From assembly GCF_028692895.1 (NCBI RefSeq), contig NZ_JAQUWN010000029.1, positions 1-42,677 of the forward strand: 42,677 nucleotides of DNA, read 5' to 3'. Both the position numbers and the translations under genes were made by a program. Below are positions 1 through 7,919 of this stretch, piece after piece. The notes under the pieces are model-generated. The model made no database searches and had not been told where the DNA came from. It saw only the letters and a list, made by a program, of their open reading frames with translations. This DNA is from Pseudodesulfovibrio sp. Lineage in GTDB: Bacteria; Desulfobacterota; Desulfovibrionia; Desulfovibrionales; Desulfovibrionaceae. The stretch's first letter is position 1. Each line of letters starts with the position of its first letter.

Positions 1-141
1 AAAAATGAGTTGGCAAGTCTTCATGGAAAACTTCGTACATTATGCCAGCAAGAAATTGGAATGGAAGACCTTCAATGTGAACTATCAAAAAATGACAATG
101 GATCTTTTCTAGATTTCAAAAGGTTTGAGAAGAAATTGTAA
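1..141 (+). CDS. C-terminal end of an unknown protein (partial)
   Basis: The first frame is open from the window edge to a TAA at 139-141, giving 46 residues of a hydrophilic C-terminus ending in FKRFEKKL. I do not recognise the family. The stretch is clearly richer in A and T than the rest of the window and uses codons such as AAA, GAA and TTA freely, unlike the GC-rich genes that follow, so it probably belongs to a horizontally acquired segment that the neighbouring insertion sequence also marks. The start lies outside the window. A chance open frame cannot be excluded because only 46 codons are visible. Confidence 0.45.
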   Translation, partial: KNELASLHGKLRTLCQQEIGMEDLQCELSKNDNGSFLDFKRFEKKL

Positions 142-219
142 GTTGGCAATTAATAGAATGATTACGCGAAGCGTCGCCCAAAAGCTTTGGTAGGGATTGG
201 TTGTACAGAGATAGTATTC

Positions 220-1389
220 ACCTGACACTACCGCCCCTGGCGGGGTGAGCTACGCGGCTTCTTCGGTTCCTGTTTCCTTGCCCTTCACGATGCCGTCCAA
301 GAAGGCCTGGTTCGGCGTCCGTCCGTTCATTCCCCGGCCCTGGTGCGCCCGCTCCGTGTTGTAGTGAAGCAGATAACCGTCCAGGTCCTTCTGCATCTCC
401 TCCACCGATTCGTACCACTTCTCCCGGCCCTTGATGCGGAAGTGCTCGTCCAAGAGCGTGCGGTGCAGGCGTTCCACAAAGCCGTTGCTTTGTGGCCTGC
501 GCACCTTGGTCGTGCGGTGTTCGATGCCTTCGAGCTGGAGGAACAGTTCGTACGGGTGCCGGTCCGGCCTGCCGCAAAACTCCCGGCCGTTGTCGGACAA
601 GACGGTTTCGACCCGCGCGCCGTGGGCCTCGAAATGCGGCAAAACGTCCTCATTGAGGACATGAACCGCCGTCACCGGCAGCTTGCTGGTGTACAGCCTG
701 CCCCAGGCGTAGCGGCTATGGCAATCGATGACAGATTGCAGATAGACCCGCCCCACGCCCTTGAGCGTACCGACAAAGAACGTGTCCACGGCCACCAGAT
801 CGCCGGTGTGGCGAGTCTCGATGTGCCGTTCCCGGAACTCCGGGCTGAACCTTTCCAGCACGCGAATCTGCTCGTCCGTGAGTTTCAGTGAGCGCTTCCG
901 GGCCGTTTGTTCGAGGCGGAGCAGACGTTCGTGGCGACTCAGCAGATCGTGGCGGCTCCAGACGCCGCGCACGCCGCTGGAGCTTACCTGCACGCCCAGC
1001 AGGACAAGCTGTTGCGCGACCCGAAGAGGACCATGAGTGGGAAAAGACAGGCAGTAATCCAGGATAGCTTTCTCCACGTGTTCGTCCGCCCGGTTGGGAT
1101 GTGGCCCCTTGGGGCCGGGAAGCCGGTCGAGCAGGCCATCCGCTCCATACGTCTGAAAGTTGCGGCGAATCTCGTAGAACTGTTGCCGCGAATAGCCCAT
1201 GACTTTGCAGGCCTTGCTCACATTGCCGAGTTCGGTCGCCAGCTCTAGCAGGCTGAGCTTCCTTCGTGCTACCTTCTTCTTGGTGGTCATGACGTTCTCC
1301 TTGCTGAGGTTGGTGAAGCTCGTAACTCCATCCATACCCCGGCCAGGGACGGCATGACCACTTCCTTTCGGAAGGGCCGTGTGTCAGGT
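220..1389 (-). mobile_element. IS481-family insertion sequence, apparently intact
   Basis: A single transposase gene is bracketed by short inverted ends: ACCTGACAC at 220-228 and its reverse complement GTGTCAGGT at 1381-1389. Similarity outside and inside this nine-base core is only partial, so the exact outer boundaries may differ by several bases. I could not identify a convincing target-site duplication. The element sits between an AT-rich foreign-looking tail and the terminator of tyrS, so it interrupts no recognisable gene. Confidence 0.75.
250..1290 (-). CDS. IS481-family DDE transposase
   Basis: This 346-residue protein cuts and joins the ends of the insertion sequence around it. It begins with a helix-turn-helix region (about residues 15-60, GNVSKACKVMGYSRQQFYEI), followed by an integrase-like catalytic core. 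The three acidic residues are visible in AVDTFFVG, LSDNGREF and NGFVERLHRTL, so the catalytic triad seems complete. An upstream ATG at 1335 is in frame, but the start at 1290 is preceded by a strong AGGAG at the right distance and the protein then starts MTTKKKVARRK. No stop or frameshift is seen, so the enzyme may be active. Its sequence differs from the decayed IS481 copy at the right end of the window, so the two are different subtypes. Confidence 0.9.
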   Translation of the reverse strand: MTTKKKVARRKLSLLELATELGNVSKACKVMGYSRQQFYEIRRNFQTYGADGLLDRLPGPKGPHPNRADEHVEKAILDYCLSFPTHGPLRVAQQLVLLGVQVSSSGVRGVWSRHDLLSRHERLLRLEQTARKRSLKLTDEQIRVLERFSPEFRERHIETRHTGDLVAVDTFFVGTLKGVGRVYLQSVIDCHSRYAWGRLYTSKLPVTAVHVLNEDVLPHFEAHGARVETVLSDNGREFCGRPDRHPYELFLQLEGIEHRTTKVRRPQSNGFVERLHRTLLDEHFRIKGREKWYESVEEMQKDLDGYLLHYNTERAHQGRGMNGRTPNQAFLDGIVKGKETGTEEAA

Positions 1390-1421
1390 TATAACCATCT
1401 CACTACAGATTGGTGAAGGCG

Positions 1422-1452
1422 AAAAAAAGCCGCCGGGCTGAGCCCGGCGGCC
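1422..1452 (-). terminator. Intrinsic terminator of tyrS
   Basis: On the minus strand a GC-rich hairpin (arms GCCGCCGGGCT and AGCCCGGCGGC) is followed by a run of seven T. It begins about 26 bases past the tyrS stop codon. The insertion sequence ends just beyond it. Confidence 0.9.
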
Positions 1453-1478
1453 ATAATGCGCGGTGCACGCGATCGTTG

Positions 1479-2759
1479 CTAGCCCCGGGTGACGAGGCCG
1501 TAGTTCTTTTTACCCTTGCGCAGGACGAGGAGGTCGCCGCCGAGGAAGTCGGTTTCGGCGAGTTCCTGGTTCTCGGCCACGCGCTCGCCGCCAAGGTAGA
1601 CGCCGCCCGCCTTGATGTCCTTTCGGGCCTGGCCCTTGGAGGGGACAAGGCCGAGGTCGACGAGCATCTGGGCGATGTCGGGGACGTCGCCGGGCGCGTA
1701 GTGCCGGTGGGGGGCGGATTCCAGGGCGGCCCGCAGGGTGGCGGGATCGACCTTGCGCAGGTCGCCGGTGCCGAAGAGGGCCTCGGAGGCGGCCAGGACG
1801 CGGTCCAGCTCGTGCTGGCCGTGGATCATGCGCGTGACCTCCTCGGCCAGGCGCTTCTGGGCCGGGCGCAGGTGCGGGGCCTCCTCCATCTCCTTTTCCA
1901 TGGCGGCGACGTCGTCGGAACCGAGGAAGGTGAAGAGCTTGAGGAAGCGGATCACGTCGCGGTCGTCGGTGTTGTAGAAGTACTGGTAGAAGGCGTAGGG
2001 CGAGGTGACCTCGGCGTTGAGGTAGATGGCGCCCTTCTCGGACTTGCCGAACTTTTTGCCCGAGGCGGTGGTCAGGAGCGGGAAGGTCAGGGCGAAGGCC
2101 TCGGCCTGCTCGCCGTCAATGGCGGTGCGTCGGCGGATGAACTCGCAGCCGGCGGTGATGTTGCCCCACTGGTCGCCGCCGCCGATCTGGAGACGGCACT
2201 TGCGGGTCCTGTAGAGGTGATAGAAGTCGTAGCTCTGCAAGATCATGTAGGAAAATTCGGTGTAGGAGATACCGACGTCGTCGCGGTCGATGCGTCCCTT
2301 GACCGATTCCTTCTGGAGCATCCAGTTGACCGTGAAGTGCTTGCCCACATCGCGGAGCAGCTCTATGGCGGTCATGTCCTTGGTCCAGTCGTAGTTGTTG
2401 ACGATGTCGGGGCGGTCGCCGGTGTTGCGTTCCACGAAGCGGCGGACCTGGGCCTTGATCTTCTCCAGGCGGGTTTCCATGACCTCGGGATCGGAGAGGT
2501 CGCGCTCCTTGTCCTTGCCGGACGGGTCGCCGATGCGGCCGGTGGCCCCGCCCATGAGGTAGAGTGGATGGTGCCCCGCGCGCTTCATGCGCACCAGGCA
2601 GAGCAGGGGCACGAGGTTGCCCACATGCAGGGATTCCGCCGTGGGGTCGAACCCGCAGTACATGACGGCTCCGGGGGTGTTCAGGTACTCGCGCACCTTG
2701 TCTTCGTCCGAGACCTGATTGATCAGCCCGCGCCATTTCAAATCTTCATAAATATTCAT
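1479..2759 (-). CDS. tyrS: Tyrosyl-tRNA synthetase
   Basis: The enzyme charges tRNA-Tyr with tyrosine in the cytoplasm. The 426-residue length fits the bacterial TyrRS family. The class I signature appears as FDPTAESLHVGN near residue 40, the KMSKS loop as KFGKSEKG near residue 235, and the C-terminal part (from about residue 360) has the features of an S4 RNA-binding domain (LVDLGLVPSKGQARKDI). The start at 2759 gives MNIYEDLKWRG, which follows an AGGA box; an in-frame ATG 57 bases upstream adds residues with no family resemblance. The gene stands alone between two terminators. No T-box or other leader is apparent. Confidence 0.97.
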   Translation of the reverse strand: MNIYEDLKWRGLINQVSDEDKVREYLNTPGAVMYCGFDPTAESLHVGNLVPLLCLVRMKRAGHHPLYLMGGATGRIGDPSGKDKERDLSDPEVMETRLEKIKAQVRRFVERNTGDRPDIVNNYDWTKDMTAIELLRDVGKHFTVNWMLQKESVKGRIDRDDVGISYTEFSYMILQSYDFYHLYRTRKCRLQIGGGDQWGNITAGCEFIRRRTAIDGEQAEAFALTFPLLTTASGKKFGKSEKGAIYLNAEVTSPYAFYQYFYNTDDRDVIRFLKLFTFLGSDDVAAMEKEMEEAPHLRPAQKRLAEEVTRMIHGQHELDRVLAASEALFGTGDLRKVDPATLRAALESAPHRHYAPGDVPDIAQMLVDLGLVPSKGQARKDIKAGGVYLGGERVAENQELAETDFLGGDLLVLRKGKKNYGLVTRG

Positions 2760-2874
2760 GTAATCCTCATCGTTTACCGTGTGTACGCCGCATTGGCCCG
2801 GCGGCGGGAAACGCACGGACGTCCCGCAGGGAGAGGGCGGGAGAAACCGCCCGTCCGGAGGTATTCCTTATGTC

Positions 2875-2900
2875 AAAAAACGCGCCTTGAAAAGGGCGCG
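2875..2900 (-). terminator. Intrinsic terminator of cheR
   Basis: On the minus strand the hairpin CGCGCCC/GGCGCG with a short loop is followed by six T, starting about 57 bases after the cheR stop codon. Confidence 0.85.
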
Positions 2901-2956
2901 GAAAGGGGGGGTGCTCCGAGGGCCGGATGTGGTGTTATCCTTGAAGCGCAGCGAGG

Positions 2957-3856
2957 TCAACCGATCCGCTGGAACACTGTGGGCGCGACCTGGCGCAGGG
3001 GCAGGGTCATGCCGGAGAGGGATTCGGAATGACCGATGAAGAGGTAGCCGCCGTGCTTCAGGTTGTTGCAGAACTTGTTGAAGAGCGTGACCTGGGTGTC
3101 GCGGTCGAAATAGATGACCACGTTGCGGCAGAATATGATGTCCTGTGGGTTCTGGAGGCGGAAGTCGCCCATGAAGTTGAGCCGCTGGAAGGAGACCTTG
3201 CGCCGGAGCGGCTCGTCGATCTTGATGAGCGGGTTGTTGCGGTTCTTGCTTTTGAGCAGGTACTTCTTCTTCATCTCCATGGGGATTTCCTCAGCCTTGT
3301 CCATGCCATAGACCGCGCGAATGGCCTTTTGCAGGATCTCGTTGGAGATGTCGGTGGCCAGGATGGTGAAGTCGAACCCGGAGGAGCGGGCGGCGAACTC
3401 GGAGAGGACCATGGCCAGGGTGTAGGGCTCCTCGCCGCTGGAGCACCCGGCGCTCCAGACGCGCAGGGGCGCGCCCCGGCCCAGGCCGCGATGCCACAGC
3501 TCGGGCAGCACGGTGCGATTCATGATGTCCCAGTGCTTGGGTTCGCGAAAGAAATGGGTGGTGTTGGTGGTGACCACGTCGATGAGCTGGGAGCGCTCGG
3601 CCTCGCGCCCCTCGGGGGAGAATACGTAGTCGCAGTATTCCTTGTAGCTCTTCATGCCCAGGGCGCGCAGGCGCTTCTGGAAACGGGACTGGAGCAGTAC
3701 CTTCTTGCTGGGCGGCATCTTGATGCCGAACTCGGAGTGGATCAGTTGGCTGAACCGGGCGAATTCCTTGTCGCCCATGGTGGTCCGGAACAGCTCGACC
3801 GGGCCGTCACTGCGTTCGGCGCTGTCGTCGGAATGTGCGGGGTCCCTGTCGATCAT
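2957..3856 (-). CDS. cheR: Chemoreceptor glutamate methyltransferase CheR
   Basis: CheR methylates glutamates on methyl-accepting chemotaxis proteins with S-adenosylmethionine and so drives sensory adaptation. The 299-residue protein has the usual N-terminal helical domain (about residues 25-100, with FQKRLRALGMKSYKEYC) and a Rossmann methyltransferase domain with the SAM-binding motif WSAGCSSGEEPYTLAM near residue 130-145 and a later FCRNVVIYFD strand. The start at 3856 is preceded by GGAG; an internal ATG at residue 27 would remove a poorly conserved leader. No cheA, cheW or cheB is next to it, so it is an orphan locus between tyrS and rny, flanked by terminators. Confidence 0.95.
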   Translation of the reverse strand: MIDRDPAHSDDSAERSDGPVELFRTTMGDKEFARFSQLIHSEFGIKMPPSKKVLLQSRFQKRLRALGMKSYKEYCDYVFSPEGREAERSQLIDVVTTNTTHFFREPKHWDIMNRTVLPELWHRGLGRGAPLRVWSAGCSSGEEPYTLAMVLSEFAARSSGFDFTILATDISNEILQKAIRAVYGMDKAEEIPMEMKKKYLLKSKNRNNPLIKIDEPLRRKVSFQRLNFMGDFRLQNPQDIIFCRNVVIYFDRDTQVTLFNKFCNNLKHGGYLFIGHSESLSGMTLPLRQVAPTVFQRIG

Positions 3857-3951
3857 GCTGGCTCCGTGGGGGGGGTGCTGATTTCACGCCACCCTAGCAA
3901 ATGCCGGAGGCCTTGCGCCATGATAAATTGCATGGCCGGGCGGCGGGCGGC

Positions 3952-3987
3952 AAAAAGCCCCGGCTTCGGGTGAAGCCGGGGCTTTTT
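3952..3987 (-). terminator. Strong terminator after rny, possibly bidirectional
   Basis: A perfect hairpin with 16-base arms, AAAAAGCCCCGGCTTC and its complement, around a 4-base loop has T runs on both strands. It lies 12 bases past the rny stop codon and upstream of cheR, so it ends rny transcription and separates the two genes. Confidence 0.92.
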
Positions 3988-3999
3988 GCGTTCATCTGG

Positions 4000-5556
4000 C
4001 TATTTGGCGTAGCCCACGGCGCGCTTTTCGCGGATGACCGTGACCCGGATCTGGCCGGGGTAGGTCATGTTGTTCTCGATCTTTTCGGCGATGTCCTTGC
4101 AGAGCACGTAGGTGTTCTCGTCGCCTACCTTGTCGGAATCGACCATGACGCGGATCTCGCGGCCCGCCTGGATGGCGTAGGCCTTCTGCACGCCGTCGAA
4201 GCTGGTGGCCAGGTTCTCCAGGTCCTCCAGCCGCTTGACGTAGTTCTCCAGCAGCTCCTTGCGCGCGCCGGGGCGGGCGCCGGAGAGGGAGTCGGCCGCC
4301 TGGACCAGGTTGGCCAGGATTGACATGGGCGGCGTGTCCTCGTGGTGGGCGGCGATGGCGTGGATGATCTCCTTGGACTCGCCGTGCTTCTTGGCCAGGT
4401 CCGCGCCGATGATGGCGTGGGGGCCTTCGATCTCGTGGTCCACGGCCTTGCCCAGGTCGTGGAGCAGGCCCGCGCGCTTGGCTTCCTTCTCGTTGAGGCC
4501 GAGCTCGGCGGCCATGACGCCGCAGAGGAAGGCCACTTCCATGGAGTGCTGGAGCACGTTCTGGGAGAAGGAGGTGCGGTAGTGCAGGCGGCCGAGGAGG
4601 TTTATCAGCTCGGGGTGGATGCCGTGCACGCCCACGTCGAAGGTGGCCTGCTCGCCGATCTCCTTGAGCTTGGTGTCCATCTCGGATTCGACTTTCTTGA
4701 CGATCTCCTCGATGCGGGCCGGATGGATGCGGCCATCGTGGATGAGGCGCTCCAGGGCCTGCTTGGCCACCTCGCGCTTGAGGGGGCTGAAGGCGGAGAG
4801 GACCACGGTCTCGGGCGTGTCGTCGATGATGAGGTCCACGCCGGTGGCGGCCTCCAGGGCGCGGATGTTGCGTCCCTCGCGGCCGATGATGCGGCCCTTC
4901 ATGTCCTCGGAGGGCAGCGTCACGGCGGTGACGGTCTGCTCGCCCGCATAGTCGCCCGCGTAGCGCTGGAGGGCGAGGGAAAGGATTTCCTTGGCCTTCT
5001 TGCTGGCGTTCTCCTTGGCCTCCATCTCGATGTTGCGAATCATGCGCGCGGCCTCGTGACGGGTGCGCGACTCGATCTCGGTCATGAGGTGGTCCTTGGC
5101 CTCCTCGACGGTCAGGCCGGAGATTTCCTGGAGCTTGCGCTCGTGCTCGTCGGCCTTGAGGGTCAGGTCCTCCTCCAGCTCGGCCAGGCGCTTTTCCTGC
5201 TTGATGAGCTGCTTTTCCAGCTCGACGACCTGGGCCTCCTTGTCGGCCACCTTTTCGCGCTTGGCGTCGAGGCGCTCCTCCTTGGAGTGGAGGCGTTTTT
5301 CCTCGTTCTTGAGCTGGGATTCACGATCCTTGAAGTCTTTTTCCAGGTCCATTTTCTGGGCGTATATTTCGTCCTGGGCCTGGATGCGGGCCTCTTTCTT
5401 GAGGGCTTCGCTCTCCTTGCGGGCTTCTTCCACAATGCGTTCGGCGAGGCCTCGGGAATCGGCTATGTTCTTGTCGGAGATGTATTTGTTGAGAACGAAT
5501 CCTCCGCCGAGTCCGACGATGATCCCGCCGCCGATCATGGCGATTTCGGTTATCAT
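4000..5556 (-). CDS. rny: Ribonuclease Y
   Basis: RNase Y is a membrane-anchored endoribonuclease that starts mRNA decay. The 518 residues follow the family plan: an N-terminal membrane helix (about 5-24), a long charged coiled coil (about 30-200, many KEE and RLA repeats), a KH RNA-binding domain (about 210-275, with [15 protein letters not shown]) and an HD phosphohydrolase domain (about 335-430, with [12 protein letters not shown] and AAHHED as metal ligands). The start at 5556 has AAGGAG seven bases upstream. It lies downstream of the zapB-zapA genes and the probable 6S RNA on the same strand. Confidence 0.97.
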   Translation of the reverse strand: MITEIAMIGGGIIVGLGGGFVLNKYISDKNIADSRGLAERIVEEARKESEALKKEARIQAQDEIYAQKMDLEKDFKDRESQLKNEEKRLHSKEERLDAKREKVADKEAQVVELEKQLIKQEKRLAELEEDLTLKADEHERKLQEISGLTVEEAKDHLMTEIESRTRHEAARMIRNIEMEAKENASKKAKEILSLALQRYAGDYAGEQTVTAVTLPSEDMKGRIIGREGRNIRALEAATGVDLIIDDTPETVVLSAFSPLKREVAKQALERLIHDGRIHPARIEEIVKKVESEMDTKLKEIGEQATFDVGVHGIHPELINLLGRLHYRTSFSQNVLQHSMEVAFLCGVMAAELGLNEKEAKRAGLLHDLGKAVDHEIEGPHAIIGADLAKKHGESKEIIHAIAAHHEDTPPMSILANLVQAADSLSGARPGARKELLENYVKRLEDLENLATSFDGVQKAYAIQAGREIRVMVDSDKVGDENTYVLCKDIAEKIENNMTYPGQIRVTVIREKRAVGYAK

Positions 5557-5699
5557 TGGAATGCTCCTTGGGTGTATGTTGACAGACTTTTGGCGGTCTG
5601 TTGACGCCCTTTAGCGCACTTGAGGATCGACGCATGGGAGGTGCGCCTTGGAGGGAATCCATTGCCAGGAGCAATGGGAGGAGGGAGGTTGGAAACGGT

Positions 5700-5875
5700 T
5701 TAATCTATGTCGTCCGGCGCTCGGAGCCGGTTATAGGCCCCGGGAAGCCGTGTTGCCTTTTGGTTTTGAACCTGGTTGTCCAGGTGGGCATGACTCGCGG
5801 ACCTTCAGGCTTCCCGCGCGGGGCGGGCATGCACACCAATCCACTGGAGTCGTCGCCCTTTTAAAGAGCATTGGC
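5700..5875 (-). ncRNA. ssrS: Probable 6S RNA
   Basis: 6S RNA binds the housekeeping RNA polymerase by imitating an open promoter. The 386-base gap between zapA and rny has no credible protein gene, but on the minus strand it folds into a long rod: GGGAAGCC pairs with GGCTTCCC, an apical hairpin ACCTGG-acaa-CCAGGT lies inside, and the 3' side of the central bubble can form CCGGC-loop-GCCGG. A position just after zapA is the classic site of this gene in several proteobacterial groups. The ends are estimates, and the outer closing stem was not convincing by eye, so the call rests on position plus partial structure. Confidence 0.5.
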
Positions 5876-5942
5876 TCAAGAACGCTCCGGGCAATCACGA
5901 ACGTCCCAGGGTAATTTCTTCACCACTCCCGGACCCTTCCTA

Positions 5943-6212
5943 TTATCGGCCTGGGTCCTGCGAGGTTTTTTCCAAAATCTCTCCGATCTTCCCTTCCAAC
6001 CGCTCAAGCTTCCCCACGCCGACCAGGTAGTCGTCGGCCAGACTCAGGAGCAGAAACGTCAACGCCTTTTCCTTGCTCAGGTCCCCGGCGGTCTCGGTCA
6101 GCTCCCTGTATTTCTTTTCCAGAAACGCCTGCGCGGCTTCGATGCGGTCGCTTTCCGCATCCGTCTTGAAGGATATTTCAAGTCCGAACAGATTCAACGT
6201 GTAGCGTGGCAT
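5943..6212 (-). CDS. zapA: Cell division protein ZapA
   Basis: ZapA crosslinks FtsZ filaments at the division ring. The 89-residue protein begins MPRYTLNLFGLEISFKTD, the short beta part typical of ZapA, then has a helix with LEKKYRELTET and a C-terminal coiled coil ending in LERLEGKIGEILEK. It starts 12 bases after the stop of the zapB-like gene, so the two are co-transcribed. The ribosome binding site is weak, which suits translational coupling. It is followed by the probable 6S RNA. Confidence 0.88.
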   Translation of the reverse strand: MPRYTLNLFGLEISFKTDAESDRIEAAQAFLEKKYRELTETAGDLSKEKALTFLLLSLADDYLVGVGKLERLEGKIGEILEKTSQDPGR

Positions 6213-6224
6213 CGTTTATCGCTG

Positions 6225-6401
6225 TCATTCCAGCTCGCTTTGGATCTTCTCCAAAATCGCGTCGATGCGAGATTCGATGTCGCGCCGCAGGTTGCGTTCG
6301 GCCTCGACCTCCTCCCTCAAATGCTGGTTTTCTTCCTTTAAAACCTTGATTTTATCTATCAGCTCACTAAAGCGCTGTTCAAGTTGGGCAACAAGTTCCA
6401 T
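6225..6401 (-). CDS. zapB: Small coiled-coil protein, ZapB-like
   Basis: A 58-residue, almost entirely coiled-coil protein is encoded upstream of zapA. It starts MELVAQLEQRF, continues with a heptad-rich stretch (LIDKIKVLKEEN, then EEVEAERNLRRDIESRI) and ends QSELE. AGAGGAA directly precedes the ATG. Small coiled-coil proteins encoded with zapA are usually ZapB-like, joining ZapA to the division apparatus; this functional link is inference from size, heptads and neighbour. The gene follows glmU by 64 bases on the same strand. Confidence 0.75.
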   Translation of the reverse strand: MELVAQLEQRFSELIDKIKVLKEENQHLREEVEAERNLRRDIESRIDAILEKIQSELE

Positions 6402-6465
6402 TTCCTCTATCTATCCCCTAACGTCACACAAATCAACAGTTATTGGGGGCGGCCCGCTCCATCCC

Positions 6466-7833
6466 TCAGGACCGCTTGAGCCGCCGCTTGATGATGACCT
6501 GCTTGCCGCGCGCGATGCCCGCGCATTCGTCGGGCACGTCCTTGGTGATGGTCGAGCCCGCGCCCACCAATGCGTCGCGCCCCACGGTGACCGGGGCCAC
6601 CAGGGCGGTATTGGAGCCGATGAACGCGCCCTCGCCGATGACGGTCCTGAACTTGTTCTTGCCGTCGTAGTTGCAGGTGATGGTGCCCGCGCCGATGTTG
6701 GCCCCGGCCCCCACCTCGGTGTCGCCCAGGTAGGTCAGGTGGCTCGCCTTGGCCCCCTCGCCCACCACGGACTTCTTGACCTCCACGAAGTTGCCCACCT
6801 TGGCCGCGCGCCGGAGCACCGCGCCGGGCCGCAGCCGCGCATAGGGCCCGACCTGGACGCCCTCCTCCACCACCGCGCCTTCCATGTGGTTGAATTCCTT
6901 GACCAGGCACCCGGAGGCGAGGGCGCAGTCCGTGATCTGGTTGTAGGACCCGAGCCGGGCCCCGGCGGCCACCGAGGACTCGCCGTAGATTTCGCAGTGG
7001 CCGAAGATTTCCGCGCCCGGCTCCACCGTGACGCCCGGCCCGATGATGACCGTGTCCGGGTTGTGGATGAGCACGCCCCGGTCGATGAGGTCCTCCACGA
7101 TGCGCCGCCGCAGGGCGTTTTCGGCCTGGATAAGCTCGCGCGGGCTGTTGATGCCCATCAGGCTCAGGTCGTCGCCGCACTGCACGCCGGTGACCGTCAG
7201 ACCGTCGGCCACGGCCAGCTCCACCAGGTCGGTGACGTAGAATTCGCCGCTGGCGTTGCGGTTCTCCAGCCGGTCGAGCAGGGCGCCCATGGTGTCGAGC
7301 CTGAGCAGGTAGATGCCTGCGTTGACCTCGCCGGTGGCGTGGCCGTGCACGGCGATGTCGTAGTCCTTGGCCTCGACGATGGCGGCGATGCGCCGGTCCT
7401 CGTCGCGGACCACGCGGCCGAACCCGGCCGGGGACTTGGGCGTGATGGTCATGAAGGCGAGGTCGCCGTCGCCCGCCGCGTCGGTCAGGCGCGAGAGGGC
7501 CTCGGGCGTGACCAGCGGGGTGTCGCCGTTGATGACCAGGCAGTGGGTGGCCCCGGTGGCCTTGACCGCGTCCCAGGCGGTCTGCACGGCGTGGCCCGTC
7601 CCCAACTGCTCGGCCTGGACCACGAAGGACCGGCCGGGAAAGACGGTCTCCACCTCCTCGGCCCCGTGGCCGATGACGGTGAGGATGTCGGAAAACATCG
7701 GGTCCAGGGCGCGGTAGACGTAGCGGAGCATGGGCTCGCGCAGCAGGGTCTGCAACACCTTGGGCCGGGGGGAGTGCATTCGCGTTCCCTTTCCGGCGGC
7801 CAGCACCAGGGCGGTGATCTTGGTTTCGGGCAT
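6466..7833 (-). CDS. glmU: Bifunctional GlmU (GlcNAc-1-P uridyltransferase / GlcN-1-P acetyltransferase)
   Basis: GlmU makes UDP-N-acetylglucosamine, the precursor of peptidoglycan and lipid A, in two cytoplasmic steps. The 455-residue protein has the nucleotidyltransferase signature LVLAAGKGTRMHS at residues 9-21, a GDTPLV metal-binding strand near residue 100, and from about residue 250 a left-handed beta-helix of hexapeptide repeats (for example GANIGAGTITCNYDG and NKFRTVIGEGAFIGS). A GGAG box precedes the ATG at 7833. The start chosen puts the nucleotide-binding loop at its normal distance from the N-terminus. It lies upstream of the zapB-zapA pair, a wall-synthesis and division cluster. 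Confidence 0.97.
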   Translation of the reverse strand: MPETKITALVLAAGKGTRMHSPRPKVLQTLLREPMLRYVYRALDPMFSDILTVIGHGAEEVETVFPGRSFVVQAEQLGTGHAVQTAWDAVKATGATHCLVINGDTPLVTPEALSRLTDAAGDGDLAFMTITPKSPAGFGRVVRDEDRRIAAIVEAKDYDIAVHGHATGEVNAGIYLLRLDTMGALLDRLENRNASGEFYVTDLVELAVADGLTVTGVQCGDDLSLMGINSPRELIQAENALRRRIVEDLIDRGVLIHNPDTVIIGPGVTVEPGAEIFGHCEIYGESSVAAGARLGSYNQITDCALASGCLVKEFNHMEGAVVEEGVQVGPYARLRPGAVLRRAAKVGNFVEVKKSVVGEGAKASHLTYLGDTEVGAGANIGAGTITCNYDGKNKFRTVIGEGAFIGSNTALVAPVTVGRDALVGAGSTITKDVPDECAGIARGKQVIIKRRLKRS

Positions 7834-7919
7834 ATGGTCTCCGTCTTGCGGGTTGAGTCTTCTTGCCGGGGCAAAATACGCCGTCGGCGGGAAAAGGACA
7901 ACCCGAACCTGCGAACGGC

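Noticed and set aside
1410-3032. Long open frame of 540 codons on the plus strand
   Set aside because: It is antisense to tyrS, has an abnormal V/G/A/D/E-rich composition and no ribosome binding site; such mirror frames are expected in GC-rich DNA.
3876-3892. Possible sigma-54 promoter before cheR (TGGCGTG-AAAT-CAGCA)
   Set aside because: GG and GC spacing is correct, but both boxes deviate and the transcript start would fall on the ribosome binding site.
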